Shown: positions 23,455 to 35,400, counted from the stretch's first letter. The stretch: DNA of 64,000 nucleotides from Haematobia irritans (GCF_050003625.1 NC_134398.1:59481641-59545640), one strand, 5' to 3'. Numbers and translations: made by a program. The notes: a model not told the origin generated them from the sequence alone.

Positions 23455-25740
23455 CTTAATGTCCGCTTTTTTTACCAAAAAAATATACACTAACAATAAA
23501 TAAAAATTAATGGTTTAAAAACTAAATATTACAAATTTTTAATATTTGTGTTTGGCCAAGATAATTACCCCAAGTAGACGTCCCATATTGTTCAGGAATA
23601 CTTGCTATACAACACCAAAAAATATAACCTCACCTTCCGCAGAGCCCGGACATGAATCCAATTGAACACTTGTAGACATATGTATATGAAAACAAAGCTG
23701 AATAACTTTCAAAATGTTTAACAAAGAAACTATCAAAAATGTCCTTATTAATATATGGAGCTCAATTCCCGTAGATTTGACAAAAACCATACAAAATATT
23801 AAAAATTTGTAATATTTAGTCAATTTTCGTGTCCAAGTTTTTTTTTGTCAAAGTGAAATTAACTCTTTATACCCTTTACCACTACTGTGGTACAGGGTAT
23901 AATAAGTTTGTGCATTTGTATGTAATGCCAAGAAGGAAAAGTCTGAGACCCATCGTTTAGTATACCGATCGGCTTAGAATTAAATTCTGAGTCGATTTAG
24001 CGATGTCCGTCTGTCTGTCTGTATATGTAATTTTGTGTACAAAGTACAGCGCGCAGTTTAAGTCCGATCGTCTCTAAAGCAAGAGTTTAGCCTTGATTTG
24101 CTTCAAATTTTGCACAAGGAGTATATTTAATAGTCTAATTAAGTTTGCCAAATTTGGTTGAAATCTTTTCAAATTTAGATATAGCTCCCATATATATCTT
24201 TCGTCTGGGTTCCACTTATATGGCCTTAAAACCCAGAGTTTTGCACAGATTTGCTTCAAATTTTGCACAAGGAGTATATTTAATAGTATAATTAAGTGTG
24301 CCAAATGTGGTTGAAATCCGTTCAAAACCAATTGTGGAGTTTCCTCCAATTGACTCGATAGTTTCCACAGAGAATATATTTAATATGCAATTTAAGTGTG
24401 TCATCTTGATCTAATTTGTTCAGATTTCAGATAACGCCTACATATATTTTTTCTTCCGGTTTATACAAATATGGCCAAAATACCCACATTTTACACAAAA
24501 TTCTGTGATGATTTACTAACAGTGCGTCTCCAAATCGGTTAATATATAAATATTTGTACACAGAAAAAAAAGTGTCTTGTAAATTTAAGGACCATTTTGA
24601 CTTCCACATAGTTCAACAAATTTACTGTAATATAGTTCATTTTTCGTAACCACAACGAAAATTAACTTAGCTAAAGGAAAACTTATAAAAATTCAGTAAA
24701 TGTTTTTTAGTTCACTAACTACGAAATGGGAAGGATTTTTCCTTAAATAAATTTCCAACACAGTAGTTAATGCATCGTTGATTCTATTATAAAAATACAT
24801 GGGCAATATAAAAATCTTACTACGAAATGTAGACAATTTACTAAGAAAAAATTTTGTATGGAAAAAATTTTTTGTAGTAAAAATTAACTTAACGACATTA
24901 CCGATTCGTATGATGGCTACCTACAGATTATTTCCCTTTTTATTATAAGTTGGAGTGTTTTTCCTCACATTGAAAATTGTAGATAAAGTAGAATAAAAAG
25001 TAGTTAATATAATCCTTGCCGGGTGTATATCATTTTTTATAGATTCCTCATAGATTTGGTATATATTTTACCTTAACTTATAGATAGAATTCAAACTAAT
25101 CAATAAACGTGCTACTGGAAAATGTGAGTGCATCATGTGAGGGAGTTTTTAAGAGACATTTTGTGTATATCTCGTATGATTGTTTGTGTTTGTTATTGCG
25201 TCATTTATGCTGTTGTTGGTTGTTTTGATTCTAGAGACAATGGAATGTTCCTTGTGTGTTGTTGGTATCTTTTGTGGTGAGAGTTGTTTTCTTGCAATAG
25301 CGAGATCGTGTGTGTGTGTGTGGAGTTGTTTTTCTTTACGGAGTTGTTTTTCTTTATGGCTATTTGTGTCCTTGAGTTTTATTGTTGCATTCAGTTATGT
25401 TGATGCATTTATGAAGTGCACACGTGGTTTTAATTTTGCAAAATTGTACGTGAGGTATTGGTGATTATTAATGAAAATACATTTATTTCGAAACATTTTA
25501 TAAACTGAGAAGTGAATGATGTGATGTTAGAGTAATCAGAAACGCTTTTTATTGATAAAAAACAAATAACAGATTAAGGAACTGTATATTTCTGTTAATA
25601 GTTTAAAATTAGTGCGGATTTTTAATAGATTTACATAAAAAATATACAACATGAGTGGTAATAGGATGATCTATATTTATTCTACATCTGGATCACAGGT
25701 TGGAGATGCAACCATGTTTTTGAATCTATATTTTTTATGT

Positions 25741-26360
25741 TACAGCAATTCCTACAGGTGAGTACTAAGTTCGAGTTTAGACGCTAAAAATAAAAATAAA
25801 TTACTAAGAAAAGTGTAAAATTGTACGTCTTCCGATACAAATTTAAATATAACTTGATGGAGAATAGCCCAAACCAAGTTTTTTATAAAGATTATTTTTT
25901 TATAATGGATTATTAAAGAAAACGTATCATGAAAATTGCGATGACAATTGGAAATTATGTCTAATTTTTTTTTTCATTTTTTATTTCAAATATATTTTGA
26001 GAATAATTTCAAAAACGTCCCATTAGTCCATGGATATGATTTCAATAATGTACCAACTGGATGGATTTTTCAATGTGGTAAGTTTTCTATAAACGGTATT
26101 TTGTCCGTTTTTAATAAAACTAAAATTTAAATTTATTAAAAATTATTATTTTCACTTGCAGGTAAACAGGTCTTGTAATGGTATTTTTTTGAATATTCTT
26201 ACTGTTTAATGCTAATTAAGCTGATATCCTTATTGGCTCTAGGAAACACTCTTGAAAACCGTAAGTTAAAAATCAATATGAACGATAGAATTTGATAATA
26301 TTTTTCTTATATTTTGTATAACTTTGCAATTTCAGATGCTTATAAGACAAATCCGCCCTA
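25741..26360 (+). other. Exon/intron-like gene fragment inside J
   Basis: Good splice signals follow one another on the plus strand. GTTACAG precedes a 12-base CAATTCCTACAG and then GTGAGT (25758). GTAAGT at 26078 pairs with CACTTGCAG ending at 26161 (84 bp). GTAAGT at 26261 pairs with CAATTTCAG ending at 26335 (75 bp). Intron lengths are typical of flies. One exon reads NVPLVHGYDFNNVPTGWIFQCG, but splicing leads to a stop after KQVL. I do not recognise the protein. It may be a captured host gene piece or chance. Confidence 0.3.
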
Positions 26361-26513
26361 CAAAAGTTAACCAAAATCGATGAAATTGGACAATTCAATA
26401 TATCTTTTATCTGGATAGAAAACATGGAAATTTAAATTAATTAGTTTAGTCCTAATAACGTAGAATATTACTCTTTTGAAGAAGCAATTACTAACTACCG
26501 ACAAGTAACTATA

Positions 26514-28274
26514 CACTCTTAGAAAAATATGTTTTTCATATGTTCTGATATAAACAAAATGTGTTTCGGGCACAATTTTTAAACACAATTTATTTAAGTG
26601 CAAACATGTAATGTTCCTAAACTAACACTAAATGTTTGGGACATCTATGTTAATATGTTAGAATATATTATGTTTGGGGCATGAATGTTTCATAAAAATC
26701 ATATGTGTGAATGCCAACATATATGAATTTACAAATTTCGACTAAACATACATATGTTGTGATATTTTATTCAAAGCGACAGAGAGAGAGTATAGAGAAA
26801 GAAATAGAGATGGAAACCGGGAGAGTTGACGAAAGATATCAACATAACACACCGAAAGAATCAAAAGAGAACAATTTCTGTGAAACCGTTTTATGATAAG
26901 GCCAAAAATTTGATATGCTTAAGTCTAAATATTATTTAATTTGAATAAAGAGAATGGACATTCCGAACCAAGAGAATAGACATTTGAAAAACAAACAGCA
27001 TACGTTTTCGCCTTGAGAGCAGCATTTTATGTATGTGTGGACATGTGTTTTGTTTATCATTTTGGCATTATGGGCACAATTTTTTTCTTGGTTCGTTAAA
27101 AGAAATCAGTGGTCTTCATAAAAATAACAAAAAAGGGCACTATACTCTTTTTAGAGTTGGGACAGTAAAATGAAATAAGGAGGAAATAGTGAAAAATTAC
27201 GCAGTAAAATGTATAAAAACAAAGTTTAGTTCCTCTTTATTAATAAGTAGTCCACGAGGAGTTGACGGACACCTTCAAATATAAAAGCGGGCATTAAGTT
27301 CGAGTTTTGCAGCTAAAACAATTTAAAAAGTTTATTTTCTTTAAAATAAATTATTAAAGAAAAATAAAAGGCATTTTAGAGCGATGGTATTAAATGCTAG
27401 TAAAAAACTGTTCACGCCTAAATAAATTTATGTTTATATTATACAATTATTTATGTATGTTTATACTCGACTCCACGTTCTTCTTTTGTTAGAGTTTTTT
27501 AATTCCTTCCTAATTTTAAAGTTTTGTACCAAAAACAGTTTTTTGTTACAAAATTGTTATTTTTGCAATAAAAAAATAATATTTTATCCAAAAATCAGCC
27601 AATTTCGTTTATATCAAGCACTGTTACTGACTATAAATCTTTAATAACCCACATTTCGAAGTTTCATAATAAAAATTTAATATAGTATAAATATAAATGT
27701 GTAAATTAAAAAAAAAAAACAAAAAAAATGTTCGGTCGGACCAGGGATTGAACCCACGACCCTTTGCATGCAAGGCAGACATGCTAACCACTGCTCCACG
27801 TGGCAAACAAATGTATGTTTCTGTTAAGTAATGTTATGTTTGCACGGGCTCGTGGGCGCTGCAAACTATGCTATATAGATGTAACTTATAACGATAATTA
27901 TCTGCTGGTGACCATAACAGCTACGTAGCCCAGTGGATAGTGTGTTGGTTTACAAACAGTAACGAACGAAAGGTAAAATTTAAAAAATTTATAAAAGTGA
28001 ATAATTTCTTCAACATTATTTGTATTACAGAAAAAGGTGCCAAGAACTAAAAATTTCGTGGAAGTGAAAATTACGATGTTAGGGAATGAGCACAATCGTC
28101 TTTGGGAAAAATTCTTCCAAGCATATAATATTTTTGGGCTCAAAATGCTTCCAAACATATCATATGTTCACATAAAACAAACATATTAATGTTTCGGCAG
28201 TATCCAATAATATATGTGCTTCCTGCAAAATATGTTTGGAACATATGTTAAAGAAGCGATTTTTTTTGAGGGTG
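26514..28274 (+). mobile_element. Family F copy F1
   Basis: TA, CACTCTTAGAAAAATATG ... GCGATTTTTTTTGAGGGTG, TA: a complete copy of 1,761 bp with TA duplication. AACATAT-rich subterminal regions flank a core with AGAGAGAGTATAGAGAAAG, GGCACTATACTC and the tRNA-like pair. Non-coding. It lies 153 bp from an inverted copy (F2). Confidence 0.85.
27733..27972. other. Divergent tRNA-like pair in F1
   Basis: Type 1 on minus (27733-27802): complement of GTGGAGCAGTGGTTAGCATG and GGGTTCAATCCC, with a CCTTGCATGCAAGG anticodon-arm-like palindrome. Type 2 on plus (27919-27972): TAGCCCAGTGGATAGTG, then TTTACAAAC; its B-box half has been deleted. Confidence 0.6.
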
Positions 28275-28427
28275 TACATCCAACGTACTAATAAAAATAT
28301 TTCCTTTATTGTATATCATAAACCATAGTTTTGTGTAATATAATAATAATTTTTTGGAATAAAATACTGGTGGTTATAGAAAATTGACTTGTTTTGTACG
28401 AAAAATTTATTAGTTGTATACAGGCTT

Positions 28428-30218
28428 CACCCTCAAAAAAAATCGCTTCTTTAACATATGTTCCAAACATATTTTGCAGGAAGCACATATATCATTGGAT
28501 ACTGCCGAAACATTAATATGTTTGTTTTATGTGAACATATTATATGTTTGGAAGCATTTTGAGCCCAAAAATATTATATGCTTGGAAGAATTTTTTACAA
28601 AGACGATTGTGCTCATTGCCTAACATACTCTTAATTTTCACTTCCACGAAATATTTTAGTTCTTGGCACCTTTTTCTGTAATACAAATAATGTTGAAGAA
28701 ATTATTCACTTTTATAAATTATTTAAATTTTACCTTTCGCCTGCACGGAGAATCGAACCGAGGACCATACAGTTTGTAAGCCAACACACTATCCACTGGG
28801 CTACGTAGCTGTTATAGTCACCAGCAGATAATTATCGTTATACGTTATATTTATATAGCATAGTTTGCAGCGCCCACGAGCCCATGCAAACATAACATTA
28901 TTTAACAGAAACATACATTTGTTTGTCACGTGGAGCAGTGATTACCATGTCTGCCTTGCATACAAAGGGTCGTGGGTTCAATCCCTGCTCCGACCGAACA
29001 CTTTTTTTTAATTTACACATTTATATTTATGCTATATTAAATTTTTATAATGAAACTTGGAAATGTGGGTTATTAAAGATTTATAGTCAGTAACAGTGCT
29101 TGATATAAACCAAATTGACTGATTTTTGGATAAAATACTATTTTTTTATTGCAAAAATAACAATTTTGTAACAAAAAACTGTTTTTGGTACAAAACTTTA
29201 AAATTTGGAAGGAATTCAAAAACTCTAACAAAAGAAGAACGTGGAGTCGAGTATAAACATACATAAATAATTTTATAATATAAACATAAATTTATTTAGG
29301 CGTGAACAGTTTTATACTAGCATTTAACACCATCGCTCTAAAATGCCTTTTATTCCTTAATAATTCATTTTAAAGAAAATAAACTTTTTAAATTGTTGCA
29401 AAAAAATTGTTAATGCCCGCTTTTATATTTGAAGTTGTCCGTCAACTCCTCGTGGACTACTTATTAATAAAGAGGAACTAAACTTTGTTTTTATACATTT
29501 TACTGTGTAATTTTTCACTATTTCCTCCTTATTTCATTTTACTGTCCCAACTCTAAAAAGAGTATAGTGCCCTTTCGTTATTTTTATGAAGAGCCCTGAT
29601 TTCTTTTAACGAACCAAGAAAAAAATTGTGCCCATAATGCCAAAATGATAAACAAAACACATGTCCACACATACATAACATAAAATGCTGCTCTCAAGGC
29701 GAAAACATATGCTGTTTGTTTTTCAAATGTCTATTCTCTTGGTTCCGAATGTCCATTCTCTTTATTCAAATTAAATAATATTTAGACTTAGCATATCAAA
29801 TTTTTGGCCTTATCATAAAACAGTTTTCCGAAACAACATACAAGCGGTTTCACAGAAATTGTTCTCTTTTGATTCTTTCGCTGTGTTATGTTGATATCTT
29901 TTGTCAACTCTCCCGGTTTCCATCTCTATTTCTTTCTCTATACTCTCTCTGTCGCTTTGAATAAAATATCACAACATATGTATGTTTAGTCGAAATTTGT
30001 AAATTTATACATGTTTGCATTCACACGTATGATTTTTATGAAACATTCATGCCCCAAACATAATATATTCTAACATATTAACATAGATGTCCCAAACATA
30101 TATATGTTAGTTTAGGAACATTACATGTTTGCACGTAAATATATTGTGTTTTAAAATTGTGCCCGAAACACATTTTGTTTATATCGGAACATATGAAAAA
30201 CATATTTTTCTAAGAGTG
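28428..30218 (-). mobile_element. Family F copy F2, inverted relative to F1
   Basis: TT, CACCCTCAAAAAAAATCGCT ... CATATTTTTCTAAGAGTG, TT: 1,791 bp, flanked by a TT dinucleotide at both ends. The body is the reverse complement of F1 along nearly its full length. Confidence 0.85.
28735..29000. other. Divergent tRNA-like pair in F2
   Basis: Type 2 on minus (28735-28810; complement of TAGCCCAGTGGATAGTG and GGTTCGATTCTCC, both boxes present). Type 1 on plus (28927-29000; GTGGAGCAGTGATTACCATG, GGGTTCAATCCC). Confidence 0.6.
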
Positions 30219-30755
30219 TTGTTGTACCTTTGATTCCTCAATTTCTCTACTTTTTTGAAAATTATACCGACAAACAGTTTATTTCAAACCAATTTCTTAA
30301 TACAGGTTTCTCAAAAAATTGTTCATTTTTCCGGATAGCAGGAATATTTTGAATGAGTTTAACTATATTCTTCCCACAGCATAGTAATAATGAACTAAAA
30401 TACGATGCAATACATGAACTAATTTATAAGAAAATCATGAACTTATCTAGATGAAAAAAATCTTTGGCGCCAAATCATGGTCATTCTTACTATCGGTTAG
30501 TTCATTTTTCATAAAAAATAGTAAACTTTTTTTTCGGTGTATATGGGAATATAAACCTTCATAATAACTCCCAACAAATTTGAAGGAGTTGAGTTGGAAC
30601 ACAAATTTTGGTGAAGGGTATAATATAGTCGGCCCCGTCCGATTTCAGACTTTACTTACTTGTTTTTTTTTTTTATTTTATTTCCCTAAACAGAAATCAA
30701 TCTGAAAAAAAATTCTCTATATTGTAGCCCGGATCTCAAGCTTTAATTTAAGGTA

Positions 30756-31673
30756 CACGCAAAGAAAAAAAAACGTTTGGAAAACGTATACCGAAAACGT
30801 TTTTCTTTTGTTAGAGTTTTTTGAATTGCTTCGAAAAGTATACACTTTTATCACCAAAAAGTTCGTTTATTACAAAGTGTTAACTTTTTTTAATAAAAAA
30901 AGTTATTTTTGAACCATCAACACAGTCCATTTCGTTTATATCAAACACTGTTCTTTTCTGACTTTAGGTTTTTAATAAGACACATTTTACAGTTCAAAAT
31001 TTAATATACTACAATGTAATGTTGAACATTTTGTCGGAATCTTCCTAACATATCTGGAATATATGTAAAAAAAACAAAAAAAAAAAAAAAACTTTGGTCG
31101 AAGCAGGGATCGAACCCATGACCCTTGGCATGCAAGTCAGACGTAGCAACCACTGCTCCATGGTACCCAACTAAATGTATTTTTCTGTGAAATAAACTTT
31201 GTTTAATCGGCTCGTGGGCGCCGCAAGCTATGCTATATAAATATAACTTATATAGGTAATTGTCTATTGATGACAATAACGGCTACATAGCTCAATGGAT
31301 AGTGTGTTGGCTTACAAATTGCATGGTCCGTGGTTCGATTCTCCGTCCAGGCGAAAGGTAAAAAAAAAAATTAAGATTTATAAAATCGTATAATTTCTTC
31401 TACATTGTTTGTATTACAGAAAAAGGTGCTAAGAACTAAAACACTTCGTGGAAGCGAGAAAGATGTGAGGGAAAATGCAATTAGCCAGAAAAAAAATTTT
31501 TTTTGAGTTAGTCTTTATGGAATTGTTTTTACATCTTGGAAAAGAATAAACGTTTATCACAAAAAGTATATACTTTTCTTCCAAATACACTTCCTTTCAA
31601 CGAAAAGCAAATGAGAAACGAACTTTGTTTGTCTAAAATTTCGTTTGGGAGGAAAGAATTATTTTTTTGCGTG
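30756..31673 (+). mobile_element. Family G element
   Basis: TA, CACGCAAAGAAAAAAAAAC ... GAATTATTTTTTTGCGTG, TA: 918 bp with terminal CACGCAAA inverted repeats and TA duplication. The middle section, with its tRNA-like pair, is shared with family F, while the ends differ. Confidence 0.8.
31096..31357. other. Divergent tRNA-like pair in G
   Basis: Type 1 on minus (31096-31166; GGGATCGAACCC complement of a B-box) and type 2 on plus (31281-31357; ATAGCTCAATGGATAGTG, GGTTCGATTCTCC, GTCCAGGCGAA). Type 2 here has the most tRNA-like A-box of the set. Confidence 0.6.
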
Positions 31674-32269
31674 TATAATACATATATATTTACTTCATAT
31701 TTTTCATGTCGTTTCAAAATTTATTTCAAATTGAGTGGTGTACAAGTTTTTTTTGTTTGTTTGCTGACTGTATATGTACACTGTTAGAAAAATATGTTTT
31801 TCATATGTTCCGATATAAACAAAATGTGTTTCGGACACAATGTTAAAACACAATATATTTAAGTGCGAACATGTAATGTTCCTAAACTAACACTAAATGT
31901 TTGGGACATCTATGTTAATATGTTAGAATACATTATGTTTGGGGCATGAATGTCTCATAAAAATCATATCTGTGAATGCAAACATACATAAATTTACAAA
32001 TTTCGACTAAACATATATATGTTGTGATATTTTATTCAGGGAGCGACAGAGAGAGAGAGAGAGTATAGAGAAAGAAATAGAGATGGAAACCGGGAGAGTT
32101 GACAAAAGATATCAACATAACACAGCGAAAGAATCAAAAGAGAACAATTTCTGTGAATCCGCTTGTATGTTGTTTCGGAAAACTGTTTTATGATAAGGCC
32201 AAAAATTTGATATGCTTAGGTCTAAATATTATTTAATTTGAATAAAGAGAATATACATTCACACAAAAA

Positions 32270-32464
32270 AATATCAATTAATTTGATTGTCAATACAATT
32301 AAAATTATGTTTAAATTTGAGCTAACAACGTAATTTGTAAATACAATTACGATTTTAGTCACTTTAGCAACCAATTTTGTTATATCAACAAACATTTTGT
32401 TATATCAACAAAAATTTTGTTGAACTTAAAAATTAGCTCAAAAATTATAATATTATTTTCTGTG
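32270..32464. repeat. MITE I1 inside F3
   Basis: TT, CACACAAAAAAATATCAATT ... TATTATTTTCTGTG, TT: 195 bp present in F3 but absent from the same place in F1 (near 26960) and F2. Flanks join as ACATT/CGGAACC, as in empty copies. It is rich in AATTAATTTGATTG, like L at 58686. Confidence 0.75.
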
Positions 32465-33226
32465 TTCGGAACCAAGAGAATAGACATTTGAAAAACTAAC
32501 AGCATATGTTTTCGCCTTGAGAGCAGCATTTTATGTATGTGTGGACATGTGTTTTGTTTATCATTTTGGCATTATGGGCACAATTTTTTTCTTGGTTCGT
32601 TAAAAGGAATCAGGGGTCTTTATAAAAATAATGAAAGGGCACTATACTCTTTTTAGAGTTGGGACAGTAAAATGAAATAAGGAGGAAATGGTGAAAAATT
32701 ACACAGTAAAATGTATAAAAACAAAGTTTAGTTCCTCTTTATTAATAAGTAGTCCACGAGGAGTCGACGAACACCTTCAAATATAAAAGCGGGCATTAAG
32801 TTCGAGCTTTGCAGCTGAAACAATTTAAAAAGTTTATTTTCTTTAAAATGAATTAGTAAAGAAAAATAAAAGGCATTTTAGAGCGATGGTGTTAAATGCT
32901 AGTAAAAAACTGTTCACGCCTAAATAAATTTATGTTTATATTATAAAATTATATATGTATATTTATACTCGACTCCACGTTCTTCTTTTGTTAGAGTTTT
33001 TGAATTCCTTCCAAAATTTCAAACTTTTATACTAAAAACAGTTTTATGTTACAAAATTGTTATTTTTGCAATAAAAAAATAATATTTTATCCAAAAGCTC
33101 AGTCCATTTCGTTTGTATCAAGCACTGTTACTGACTATAAATCTTTAATAACCCACATTTCGAAGTTTCATTATAAAAATTGAATATAGTATAAATATAA
33201 ATGTGTAAATTAAAAAACAAATGTGT

Positions 33227-33490
33227 TCGGTCGGAGCAGGGGTTGAACCCACGACCCTTTGCATGCAAGGCAGACATGCTAACCACTGCTCCACGTGGCA
33301 AACAAATTTATGTTTCTGTTAAATAATGTTATGTTTGCATGGGCTCGTGGGCGCTGCAAACTATGCTATATAAATGTAACTTATAACGATATTTATCTGC
33401 TGGTGACTATAACAGCTACGTAGCCCAGTGGATAGTGTGTTGGCTTACAAATTGTATGGTCCTCGGTTCCATTCTCCGTGCAGGCGAAAG
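33227..33490. other. Divergent tRNA-like pair in F3
   Basis: Type 1 on minus (33227-33300) and type 2 on plus (33414-33490; TAGCCCAGTGGATAGTG ... GGTTCCATTCTCC, one change in the B-box). Confidence 0.6.
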
Positions 33491-33789
33491 GTAAAATTTA
33501 AAAAATTTATAAAAGTGAATAATTTCTTCAACATTTACAGAAAAAGGTGCCAAGAACGAAAATATTTCGTGGAAGTGAAAATTACGAGTATGTTAGGGAA
33601 TGAGCACAATCGTCTTTGAGAAAAATTCTTCCAAGTACATAATATTTTTGGGCTCAAAATGCTTCCAAATATATACTATGTTCACATAAAACAAACATAT
33701 TAATGTTTCGGCAATATCCAATAATATATGTGCTTCCTGCAGAATATGTTTGGAACATATGTTAAAGAAGCGATTTTTTTTTGAGGGTG

Positions 33790-33967
33790 TATCTCCCGAT
33801 TTTCAAAAAATTTGTCGTATTAACCTTATTTTTTTAACTATAATGACCTCAAATTGGATCAAATTTAGATATAGCCCAAATTTGGCCATAATACTCTTAT
33901 TTATTAACCAATATTCAAATTTTGATGTATTAGCCGTACTTATTTAAGCTTACGAGTAGCACTTACA
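33790..33967 (+). repeat. Probable fragment of a mini-me array
   Basis: AAATTTAGATATAGCCCAAAT, GGCCATAATACTCTTA and ATTAACCAATATTCAAATT resemble array units of families C and K. No ends. Confidence 0.35.
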
Positions 33968-34116
33968 TTAACCCTTTCACTACCGATGTCCACTTAGAAG
34001 GACATTCAAAAAATACACCAAATTCTATTTCCCACTTAGTTTCGATTTATTTCTATATGTTATTTTAAAGTAGAGGCTTTAATCTAAATAACCTATAAAT
34101 ATTGTTCATATTGGTG

Positions 34117-35278
34117 CACCCTCAAAAAAATCGCCTCTCTAACATATGTTCCAAACATATTTTGCAGGAAGCACATATATTATTGGATACTGCCGAAACA
34201 TAAATATGTTTGTTTTATGTGAACATATAATATGTTTGGAAGCATTTTGAGCCCAAAATCGAATCGAACCGAGGACCATACAGTTTGTAAGCCAACACAC
34301 TACCACTGAGCTACGTAGCTGTTATAGTCACCAGTAGACAATTATCGTTATTAGTTACATTTATATAGCATAGATTGCAGCGCCCACGAGCCCATGCAAA
34401 CATAACATTATTTAACAGAAGCATACATGTGTTGGCAACGTGGAGCAGTGGTTAGCATGTCTACCGTACATGCAAAGGGTCGTGGGTTCAATCCCTGCTT
34501 CGACCAAACACCAATTTTTTTTTAATTTACACATTTATTTTATACTATATTAAATTTTTATAATGAAACTTCGAAATGTGGGTTATTAAAAATTTACAGT
34601 CAGAAACAGTGCTTGATATAAACGAAATGGACTGAGCTTTTGGCTAAGATATTACTTTTTTATTGCAAAAATAACAATTTTGTAATAAAAAACTGGTTTT
34701 GGTATAAGAGTTTGAAATTTTGGAAGGAATTCAAAAACTCTAACAAAGGAAGAAAGTGGGGTCGAGTATAAACATACATAAATAATTTTATAATATAGAC
34801 AAATTAAATAATAATTAGGCTTAAATTAAATAATATTTAGACTTAAGCATATACAATTTTTGGCCTTATCATAAAGCAGTTTCCGAAACAACATATAAGG
34901 GGTTTCACAGAAATTGCTCTCTTTTGATTCTCTCGTTGTGTTAATTTGATATCTTTCGTCGACCCTTCCGGTTTTTATCTCTATTTCTTTCTCTATACTC
35001 TCTCTCTCTGTCGCTCTCTGAATAAAATATCACAACATATATATGTTTACTCGAAATTTGTAAATTTATATATGTTTACATTCACACATATAATTTTTAT
35101 GAAACATGCATGCCCCAAACATAATATATTCTAACATATTAACATATGTGTTCCAAACATTTAGTGTTAGTTTGAGAACATTACATGTTTGCACTTAAAT
35201 ATATTGTGTTTAAAAATTGTGTCCGAAACACATTTTGTTTATATCGGAACATATGAAAAACATATTTTTCTAACAGTG
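34117..35278 (-). mobile_element. Family F copy F4, internally deleted, in H2
   Basis: TG, CACCCTCAAAAAAATCGCCT ... CATATTTTTCTAACAGTG, TG: 1,162 bp. About 600 bp of the usual interior is missing around 34255 and 34800, but the ends and the tRNA-like pair are kept. Confidence 0.8.
34261..34506. other. Divergent tRNA-like pair in F4
   Basis: Type 2 on minus (34261-34320; complement of GGTTCGATTC and AGCTCAGTGGTAGTG) and type 1 on plus (34437-34506; GTGGAGCAGTGGTTAGCATG, GGGTTCAATCCC). Confidence 0.6.
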
Positions 35279-35400
35279 TGAGGTCTAAAATACATTTTTA
35301 TAAACTTCTATAACAATAAACGAAAAATACGAAAGTTTGAGACAATTTTTGAATGTATGTTTCTAGTAAATGGACACTTATACAAAACCTATAGCTGATA

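Larger units (their letters stand above)
22307..23490 (-). mobile_element. Family F copy F7, 3'-truncated
   Basis: TA then CACCCTCAAAAAAATCGCTT, the right terminus of family F in reverse orientation. AACATAT-rich subterminal DNA, the divergent tRNA-like pair, and the shared internal block ending near 23490 follow. The opposite CACTSTTAGAAAAA terminus is absent. Confidence 0.7.
24559..30539. mobile_element. Element J, ~6 kb insertion in C1
   Basis: The ends are CACAGAAAAAAAAGTGTCTT and, reverse-complemented from the right, CACCGAAAAAAAAGTTTACT, flanked on both sides by TA. Subtracting F1 and F2 leaves a ~2.4 kb core. Both ends carry short motifs such as TAGTTCATTTTTCRTAA. No transposase was found. 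The core includes an exon/intron-like stretch (25741-26340). Confidence 0.65.
23877..30667 (+). mobile_element. Mini-me/HINE-like element family C, copy C1, split by J
   Basis: The 5' hairpin ATACCCTTTACCACTACTG...GGTACAGGGTATAATAA is at 23877. A GTCT core follows near 24005, then array units with ATATAGCTCCCATATATATC, up to 24558. The sequence resumes at 30540 and ends GGTGAAGGGTATAATATAG, TCGGCCCCGTCCGA and TTTACTTACTTGTTT (30667). The joined flanks AATATTTGTA/TATGGGAATATAAACC match uninterrupted C2 (AGTATTTGTATCTGGAAATG near 53385). Confidence 0.85.
31779..33789 (+). mobile_element. Family F copy F3, carrying MITE I1
   Basis: TA, CACTGTTAGAAAAATATG ... GCGATTTTTTTTTGAGGGTG, TA: 2,011 bp including the 195-bp insertion I1. 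Otherwise collinear with F1. Confidence 0.85.

Noticed and set aside
25180..25464. 94-codon hydrophobic frame in J
   Set aside because: T-rich low-complexity sequence (TTGTTTTTCTTTA repeats, a GT run) with no ATG at its start and no recognisable domain.
22786..34506. Possible functional tRNA genes
   Set aside because: A- and B-box-like segments exist, but acceptor stems do not pair, and copies vary with their host element. They are treated as tRNA-like promoter relics.
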